Assembly (NCBI GenBank): GCA_026400355.1
Contig: JAPLPE010000035.1
Location: 62,001-126,000 of the forward strand
Direction of reading: 5' to 3'
Length of the DNA: 64,000 nucleotides
Source of the DNA: Rhodobacterales bacterium
Lineage (GTDB): Bacteria; Pseudomonadota; Alphaproteobacteria; Rhodobacterales; Rhodobacteraceae
Shown here: positions 58,969 to 64,000 of the stretch, piece after piece
Layout: every line of letters begins with the position of its first letter
Position numbering within the stretch: position 1 is the first letter of the stretch
Translations under genes and position numbers: made by a program
The notes under the pieces: generated by a model
What the model was told of the DNA's origin: nothing
The model's database searches: none
The model's input: the letters and a program-made list of their open reading frames with translations, nothing else

Positions 58969-60603
58969 ATGACCTTTTCAACAATCCTGAAGGCATCCAC
59001 CGCAGTCACGCTCATCGCATGGGCCGGCTTTGCGACCGCTGCCGAAGTGACCCTCGCTGCCGGCGAAAAGCTGGCTGCCGATCAGACTTTCACCTACCGC
59101 ACGCTTGACCAGATCACGACGATGGACCCGGGCATGGCCGAGGACAACGAAAGTGGCATCATCATCCGCGACCTGTTCGAAGGCCTCTACAACCAGGATG
59201 GCGACGGCAATGTCGTCCCGGGCGTGGCTCTCTCCCACACCGTCTCCGAAGACGGCCTGACCTATACCTTCACCCTCCGCCCCGAAGCCGTCTGGTCCAA
59301 TGGTGACCCGGTCGTCGCGGCCGATTTCGTCTACGGCTGGCGTCGCGCGGCAAGCCCCGAACTTGCTTCGCCCTATTCCTGGTACATTTCGCTGATGGGT
59401 GTCGAAAACGCCGATGCCGTCATCGCCGGTGAAATGCCGACCGATGCTTTGGGCATCAAGGCGATCGATGACCACACGCTCGAGGTCAGGATCACCGCGC
59501 CCAAGCCCTACTTCCCGCAGATGGTGACGATGTACACCACCTTCCCGGTCAACCAGAAGGCGGTCGAAGCCAACCCTGACAGCTGGCTCGATCCCGCCAA
59601 TTTCGTCGGGAACGGCGCCTATGTCCTGACCGAAAACGTGCCCGCCGAACGTACCGTCCGTGAACGCAACCCGCTCTACTGGGACAACGCGAACACCGTC
59701 ATCGAAAAGGTCACCTCGCTCGTCATCAATGACGAAAACCAGGCCCTGACCCGCTACCTCGCCGGTGAACTCGACAAGACCGAGGTGCCGACCGGCCAGT
59801 ATCCCCGCCTGCTCGAGGAATACCCGACCCAGGCCGTCAGCTTCCCGCTGCTCTGCTCCTACTACTACAACGTCAACCTGACCGAAACGGGCAACCCCGC
59901 CCTGCAGGACGTCCGCGTCCGTCAGGCCCTGTCGCTCGCCATCGACCGCGACATCGTCGTCAACAACGTCCTCGCGGGCGGTCAGGTTCCGGCCTATTCG
60001 CTCACCCACTGGGCGACCGCCGGTTTCGAAGTGCCGACGATCGAAGCCGCCGGCATGACCCAGGCCGATCGTAACGCCAAGGCTGTCGAACTGATGACCG
60101 AAGCAGGCTTTGGCCCCGGAGGCGAACCGCTGACCGTGGACATCCTGTACAATACGTCCGACGCGCACAAGACGCTCGCCGTGGCGATCAGCCAGATGTG
60201 GAAGCAGACGCTCGGCGTCGAAACCACGCTGGCCAACCAGGAATGGCAGACCTTCCTCGATGCCCGTGGCGCGCAGAACTACCAACTCGCCCGTGCCGGC
60301 TGGTGCGGCGACTACAACGAAGCCTCGACCTTCCTCGACATCATGTCGACTGCTTCGGGCTACAACGACTCCAAGTATTCCAACCCGGAATATGATGCGC
60401 TGTTGGAACAGGCCAAGACCGCGGCCGATCCGGCACCGCTCTACGAACAGGCCGAACAGATCCTCGCGGCCGATCTGCCGCTGATCCCGGTCTATCACTA
60501 CGCCAGCGTCTTCATGCTGAACGATTCGATCCGCGACTGGCCGGTCGGCAACGTGCAGCAGAACACCTACACCAAAGACATCTACAAGGTCGAAGCCGAG
60601 TAA
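58969..60603 (+). CDS. Oligopeptide ABC transporter substrate-binding protein (OppA family)
   Basis: Signal peptide MTFSTILKASTAVTLIAWAGFATAAE then an SBP_bac_5 protein of the OppA branch: FTYRTLDQITTMDPGMAEDNES, IIRDLFEGLYNQDGDGNVVPGVA, YTFTLRPEAVWSNGDPVVAADFVYGWRRAASPELASPYSWY, VRVRQALSLAIDRDIVVN. The ~544-residue length is normal. These features point to true oligopeptide uptake more than the first importer does. Confidence 0.92.
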   Translation: MTFSTILKASTAVTLIAWAGFATAAEVTLAAGEKLAADQTFTYRTLDQITTMDPGMAEDNESGIIIRDLFEGLYNQDGDGNVVPGVALSHTVSEDGLTYTFTLRPEAVWSNGDPVVAADFVYGWRRAASPELASPYSWYISLMGVENADAVIAGEMPTDALGIKAIDDHTLEVRITAPKPYFPQMVTMYTTFPVNQKAVEANPDSWLDPANFVGNGAYVLTENVPAERTVRERNPLYWDNANTVIEKVTSLVINDENQALTRYLAGELDKTEVPTGQYPRLLEEYPTQAVSFPLLCSYYYNVNLTETGNPALQDVRVRQALSLAIDRDIVVNNVLAGGQVPAYSLTHWATAGFEVPTIEAAGMTQADRNAKAVELMTEAGFGPGGEPLTVDILYNTSDAHKTLAVAISQMWKQTLGVETTLANQEWQTFLDARGAQNYQLARAGWCGDYNEASTFLDIMSTASGYNDSKYSNPEYDALLEQAKTAADPAPLYEQAEQILAADLPLIPVYHYASVFMLNDSIRDWPVGNVQQNTYTKDIYKVEAE

Positions 60604-60622
60604 TTCCGGCCCCTGACCAAAA

Positions 60623-60653
60623 GGCCCGCGTCCCTGCAAAGGGGGCGCGGGCC
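60623..60653 (+). terminator. Hairpin after the OppA-type gene
   Basis: GGCCCGCG / CGCGGGCC perfect 8-base arms with a loop that can pair further (TCCC with GGGG). No U-tract follows. It likely stabilises the binding-protein mRNA before the permease genes. Confidence 0.5.
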
Positions 60654-60684
60654 GATTGCGCATTCGTCTTCGGAGCGACCCGAC

Positions 60685-61608
60685 ATGCTCAGTTTCATAC
60701 TCCGGCGGCTTGCCGTCGCGATCCCGACGATGCTGATCCTCATCGTCATTTCCTTCGTGCTCATGTTTGCGGCCCCCGGCGGCCCCTTCAACAATGACCG
60801 CCCGCTCCCGCCCGAAGTTCTGGCCAACATCGAGGCCCGCTATGGCCTTGATCAGCCCTACATCGTCCAGATGACGACCTATGTCTGGAAGGTCGTGACC
60901 CAGTTCGATTTCGGACCCTCCTTCAAGTACCGCGATCAGACCGTCAACGACATTATCCGCTCCGGCTTTCCCGTGACACTGGTCTATGGCTTCTGGTCCT
61001 TCGTCGTCGCCGTCACCGTAGGGGTGAGCCTCGGTGTACTCGCCGCCCTCAAGCAGAACACTTGGATCGACTACCTTGCCGTCGGCGTGACGGTGGGCGC
61101 ACAAGTCCTGCCGAACTTCGTCATGGCCCCGATCCTCGTCCTCGTCTTCACGCTCTGGCTCGGCTGGCTGCCCGGCGGCGGCTGGAACGGCGGACAGTGG
61201 CAATATCTCGTCATGCCGGTGATCGCGCTGTCGACCTCCTACATGGCTTCCATCGCCCGGATCATGCGGTCTTCCATGCTCGAAACCCTGAACGCGGGCT
61301 TCATCCGCACCGCCCGGGCCAAGGGCCTGCCGATGCGCCGCATCCTCTGGCGCCATGCGATGAAACCGGCCTCTCTCCCGATGATTTCCTATCTCGGGCC
61401 CGCTTTCGTCTACATGATCACCGGCTCGGTCATCATCGACGTCTATTTCTCGACCGGCGGCATCGGCCAGTATTTCGTCAACTCGGCCCTTTCGCGCGAC
61501 TATTCCGTCATCATGGGCATCACCATCCTCGTCGGTGCGCTGACCATCGGCTTCAATCTTCTCGTCGATATCCTCTACGCCTGGATCGACCCGAAGATCC
61601 GGCTCTGA
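60685..61608 (+). CDS. Oligopeptide ABC transporter permease (OppB family)
   Basis: 307 residues: MLSFILRRLAVAIPTMLILIVISFVLMFAAPGGPF, then YGLDQPYIVQMTTY and EAA loop ETLNAGFIRTARAKGLPMRRILWRHAMKPASLPMISYLGPA. The PGGPF replaces the usual PGDP as in OppB proteins. GGAGC precedes ATG 60685. Confidence 0.93.
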   Translation: MLSFILRRLAVAIPTMLILIVISFVLMFAAPGGPFNNDRPLPPEVLANIEARYGLDQPYIVQMTTYVWKVVTQFDFGPSFKYRDQTVNDIIRSGFPVTLVYGFWSFVVAVTVGVSLGVLAALKQNTWIDYLAVGVTVGAQVLPNFVMAPILVLVFTLWLGWLPGGGWNGGQWQYLVMPVIALSTSYMASIARIMRSSMLETLNAGFIRTARAKGLPMRRILWRHAMKPASLPMISYLGPAFVYMITGSVIIDVYFSTGGIGQYFVNSALSRDYSVIMGITILVGALTIGFNLLVDILYAWIDPKIRL

Positions 61609-61621
61609 GGGGGGCCCGCAC

Positions 61622-62548
61622 ATGCTCCTGAGCAAAGCCACCACCGCCGCCGTCGCCAACGCCGCCGACCGCGCCCAGACCGAAGGGCGCTCGCTCTGGA
61701 AAGACGCCCGCATCCGGTTCTTCCGGAACAAGGCCGCGTCCCTTGCCTTCTACGTCCTGATTGCGATCACGCTTTTCGCGATCTTCGGCGGCTACCTCGC
61801 CCATTGGGACAACGAAACCATCGACTGGCCCCTGATGGGCAACGTCTCCGAACTCGGCGGCCCCTCCTTCGAAAACGGCCACTACTTCGGTGTCGATGAC
61901 CTCGGCCGCGATCTCTTTGCCCGTACCGTCCAGGGCACCCGGATCTCGCTTCTCGTGGGCATCATCGGCGCTCTCATCGCCGTCGTAGTGGGCACACTCT
62001 ACGGTGCCACTTCCGGCTATTACGGCGGCCGCGTCGACAGCCTTATGATGCGCACCGTCGACATCCTGATGGCCGTCCCTTTCATGTTCGTGCTGATCCT
62101 CCTCCTCGTCATCTTCGGCCAGTCGATCCTGATGATCTTCATCGGCATCGGCCTGATCTCATGGCTCGACATGGCCCGGATCGCCCGGGGCCAGACTCTG
62201 ACGATCAAGAACAAGGAATTCGTCGAAGCCGCCGTCGCCACCGGCGTCCGCCCGATGAACATCATCACCCGCCACATCGTGCCCAACCTCGCGGGCATCG
62301 TGATCGTCTACTCGACGCTCCTCATCCCCTCGATGATCATCACCGAAAGCTTCATCAGCTTCCTCGGCCTCGGTGTGCAGGAACCCGATACCTCGCTTGG
62401 CGCACTCATCTCCAAAGGGGCCAGCCAGATGCAGTATGGTGTGATCTGGCAACTCCTCTTCCCGCTTTTCTTTTTCATTATCACGCTCTTCGCCTTCTTC
62501 TTCGTGGGCGACGGCCTGCGTGACGCGCTTGACCCAAAGGACCGCTAG
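61622..62548 (+). CDS. Oligopeptide ABC transporter permease (OppC family)
   Basis: 308 residues with an N-terminal helix, GHYFGVDDLGRDLFARTVQGTRISLLVG and EAA loop NKEFVEAAVATGVRPMNIITRHIVPNLAGI, then SFISFLGLGVQEPDTSLG. It forms the membrane channel with the preceding permease. Confidence 0.93.
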   Translation: MLLSKATTAAVANAADRAQTEGRSLWKDARIRFFRNKAASLAFYVLIAITLFAIFGGYLAHWDNETIDWPLMGNVSELGGPSFENGHYFGVDDLGRDLFARTVQGTRISLLVGIIGALIAVVVGTLYGATSGYYGGRVDSLMMRTVDILMAVPFMFVLILLLVIFGQSILMIFIGIGLISWLDMARIARGQTLTIKNKEFVEAAVATGVRPMNIITRHIVPNLAGIVIVYSTLLIPSMIITESFISFLGLGVQEPDTSLGALISKGASQMQYGVIWQLLFPLFFFIITLFAFFFVGDGLRDALDPKDR

Positions 62549-62549
62549 G

Positions 62550-63527
62550 ATGCTGCTCGAAGTCCAGGACCTCAAGGTCACCTTCACCACCGGCGACGGC
62601 CCCGTGAACGCGGTCAACGGCGTATCCTTCGGCATCGACACCGGCCAGACCCTCGCCATCGTCGGCGAAAGCGGCTCGGGCAAAAGCCAGACCGCCTATG
62701 CCGCGATGGGCCTCCTCGCCCGCAACGGCACAGCAACGGGAAACGTCCGCTTTGACGGCCGGGACCTCCTCCACCTCTCGCAGAACGACTTGAACAAGGT
62801 CCGCGCTCAGGAAATCGCGATGATCTTCCAGGACCCGATGACCTCGCTCAACCCGTACCTGCGCATATCCGAACAAATGGCCGAGGTGCTGACGCTTCAC
62901 AAAGGCATGTCCAAACGCGACGCCGTCACCGAGGCGGTCAAGATGCTCGACGCCGTCCGCATCCCCGATGCCCGCGCCCGCATCACCATGTATCCGCACG
63001 AATTCTCCGGCGGCATGCGCCAGCGCATCATGATCGCGATGGCGCTCCTGTGCCGCCCCCGCCTGCTCATCGCCGACGAACCCACCACCGCGCTCGACGT
63101 GACGGTGCAGGCCCAGATCATGCAGCTTCTGGGCGACATCCGCCGCGATTTCGGCACGGCCATTGTCCTGATCACCCATGACCTCGGCGTCGTCGCAGGC
63201 TTCTGCGACCGCACCATGGTCATGTACGGTGGTCAGGTGATGGAGGAAGGCACGACCGAAGACGTCTTCGCCCGCCCAGTCCACCCCTATACCGTGGGCC
63301 TCCTCAGGGCCGTGCCCCGCCTCGACCGTGATGACGGAGAGCTTCAGACAATCGCCGGCGAGCCGCCCGACATGTCGCGGCTGCCCGCGGGCTGCCCCTT
63401 CTCGCCCCGCTGTTCAATCGCCAAACCGCGCTGCGAAGGCACCCGCCCGACCCTTGTCCACATGTCGGACTTCATGGGCCAAGACCGCCGCCGCGCCTGC
63501 CATGCTGATCTGAGCGAGGTCGCCTGA
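62550..63527 (+). CDS. Oligopeptide ABC transporter ATP-binding protein (OppD family)
   Basis: Walker A GESGSGKSQT, Q-loop IFQDPMTSLNPYL, signature FSGGMRQRIMIAMA, Walker B LLIADEPTTALDVTVQ, ITHD and the Cys-rich tail GCPFSPRCSIAKPRC. The start lies 1 base after the OppC stop; the stop overlaps the next ATG (TGATG). Confidence 0.93.
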   Translation: MLLEVQDLKVTFTTGDGPVNAVNGVSFGIDTGQTLAIVGESGSGKSQTAYAAMGLLARNGTATGNVRFDGRDLLHLSQNDLNKVRAQEIAMIFQDPMTSLNPYLRISEQMAEVLTLHKGMSKRDAVTEAVKMLDAVRIPDARARITMYPHEFSGGMRQRIMIAMALLCRPRLLIADEPTTALDVTVQAQIMQLLGDIRRDFGTAIVLITHDLGVVAGFCDRTMVMYGGQVMEEGTTEDVFARPVHPYTVGLLRAVPRLDRDDGELQTIAGEPPDMSRLPAGCPFSPRCSIAKPRCEGTRPTLVHMSDFMGQDRRRACHADLSEVA

Positions 63528-64000
63528 TGTCCGCCCCCCTCCTGTCCGTGAAAGACCTCGCCGTCACCTTCGATTTCCAAAGACGCGGCGCCTGGCCCTG
63601 GACCCCGCCCCTGAAACTGCAGGCTGTGGGTGGCGTCTCCTTCGATCTCGCCCCTGGTGAATGCCTCGGCGTCGTGGGCGAAAGCGGCTCGGGCAAATCC
63701 ACGCTTGCCCGCGCCATCGTCGGCACCGTGCCGTCAAGCGCCGGCAAGATCGTCTTCGAAGGCCGCGACCTCGCCTCCCTCGATGAAGAAGCCCGCCGCG
63801 TCCACCGCAAGGACGTGCAGATGATCTTCCAGGACCCGCTCGCCGCGCTCAACCCGCGCATGACCGTGGCCGATATCATCGCTGAACCGCTCATCACCCA
63901 CTTTCCCGCCACGTCCAAGGCCGAGGCCCGCGCCCGTGTCGCCGAACTGATGGAACGGGTAGGCCTCCTGCCCAACCTGATGAACCGCTACCCGCACGAG
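63527..64000 (+). CDS. Oligopeptide ABC transporter ATP-binding protein (OppF family, 3' partial)
   Basis: 158 residues are visible before the window ends. Walker A GESGSGKSTLA and Q-loop IFQDPLAALNPRM are present; the signature and Walker B fall outside the window. It completes the OppABCDF order. Confidence 0.9.
   Translation, partial: MSAPLLSVKDLAVTFDFQRRGAWPWTPPLKLQAVGGVSFDLAPGECLGVVGESGSGKSTLARAIVGTVPSSAGKIVFEGRDLASLDEEARRVHRKDVQMIFQDPLAALNPRMTVADIIAEPLITHFPATSKAEARARVAELMERVGLLPNLMNRYPHE

Noticed and set aside
58978-61731. 917-residue minus-strand open frame opposite the OppA/OppB-type genes
   Set aside because: It mirrors well-supported plus-strand importer genes; high GC3 content keeps the opposite frame open and the product has no domain logic.
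1-64000. CRISPR arrays, rRNA or tRNA genes, prophage structural genes, toxin-antitoxin or defence systems
   Set aside because: I saw no regularly spaced repeats, no RNA-gene signatures and no matching protein motifs in the window.

Overview
The window looks like a chromosomal segment of an alphaproteobacterium, most likely of the Rhodobacteraceae. The evidence is high GC with strong GC3 bias, a gcrA cell-cycle regulator next to argD-argF, a UPF0314/DUF2585 membrane protein, a soluble NAD-linked formate dehydrogenase operon (fds type), and a RhaSTPQ-type sugar importer. No rRNA, tRNA or CRISPR array is visible. The window is dominated by sugar and sugar-acid uptake and catabolism, with at least three separate ABC-importer/oxidoreductase clusters.

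Left part (1-21480). A 5'-truncated KefB/KefC antiporter is followed by a scar: the first ~57 residues of a phage/island-type tyrosine integrase cut by an IS5-family remnant. Next comes a sugar-acid cluster: a FadR-type GntR repressor diverging from an L-rhamnonate dehydratase (rhmD), an IclR regulator with a 12-codon upstream ORF and a 30-bp palindrome, a second rhamnonate-dehydratase-like enolase, a complete Opp/Dpp-type importer, an SDR and an aldo/keto reductase. IS3- and IS5-family remnants, a TIM-barrel isomerase, a UDP-sugar-epimerase-like gene, a DUF1993 gene, a second aldo/keto reductase and a phosphotriesterase-family hydrolase follow. Two copies of a three-stem-loop intergenic element with compensatory base changes flank the hydrolase.

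Middle part (21481-38144). argF, argD and gcrA form a housekeeping core. They are followed by a TetR-controlled pair of membrane proteins (one ABA4-like), a 2-hydroxyacid dehydrogenase pseudogene and a small lipoprotein. A minus-strand operon then encodes a Gfo/Idh/MocA dehydrogenase, a cupin protein, a ROK kinase and a MalEFGK-like importer with a Tat-dependent binding protein. A perfect 16-bp hairpin lies at the start of the first permease gene. Divergent or adjacent genes encode a DUF2585 protein, a CIA30-like protein, a LuxR-type regulator and another TIM-barrel isomerase.

Right part (38342-64000). A divergent SDR/enolase pair shares a GntR operator (AATTGGTC-T-GACCAATT). The plus-strand operon runs enolase, acetoacetate-decarboxylase-fold enzyme, D-2-hydroxyacid dehydrogenase, rhaSTPQ, GntR, Gfo/Idh/MocA, isomerase, rhamnose mutarotase. 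It has no rhaA/rhaB/rhaD or rhaI/rhaK genes, so it appears to encode a route for a 6-deoxy- or related sugar that is not the textbook pathway. After a convergent SDR comes a tightly overlapping formate dehydrogenase operon (fdsG-fdsB-DUF4287-fdsA-fdhD-fdsD) behind a LysR regulator and a LysR box, then a hemerythrin-like gene. The window ends in a second Opp-type importer whose last ATPase is cut by the window edge.
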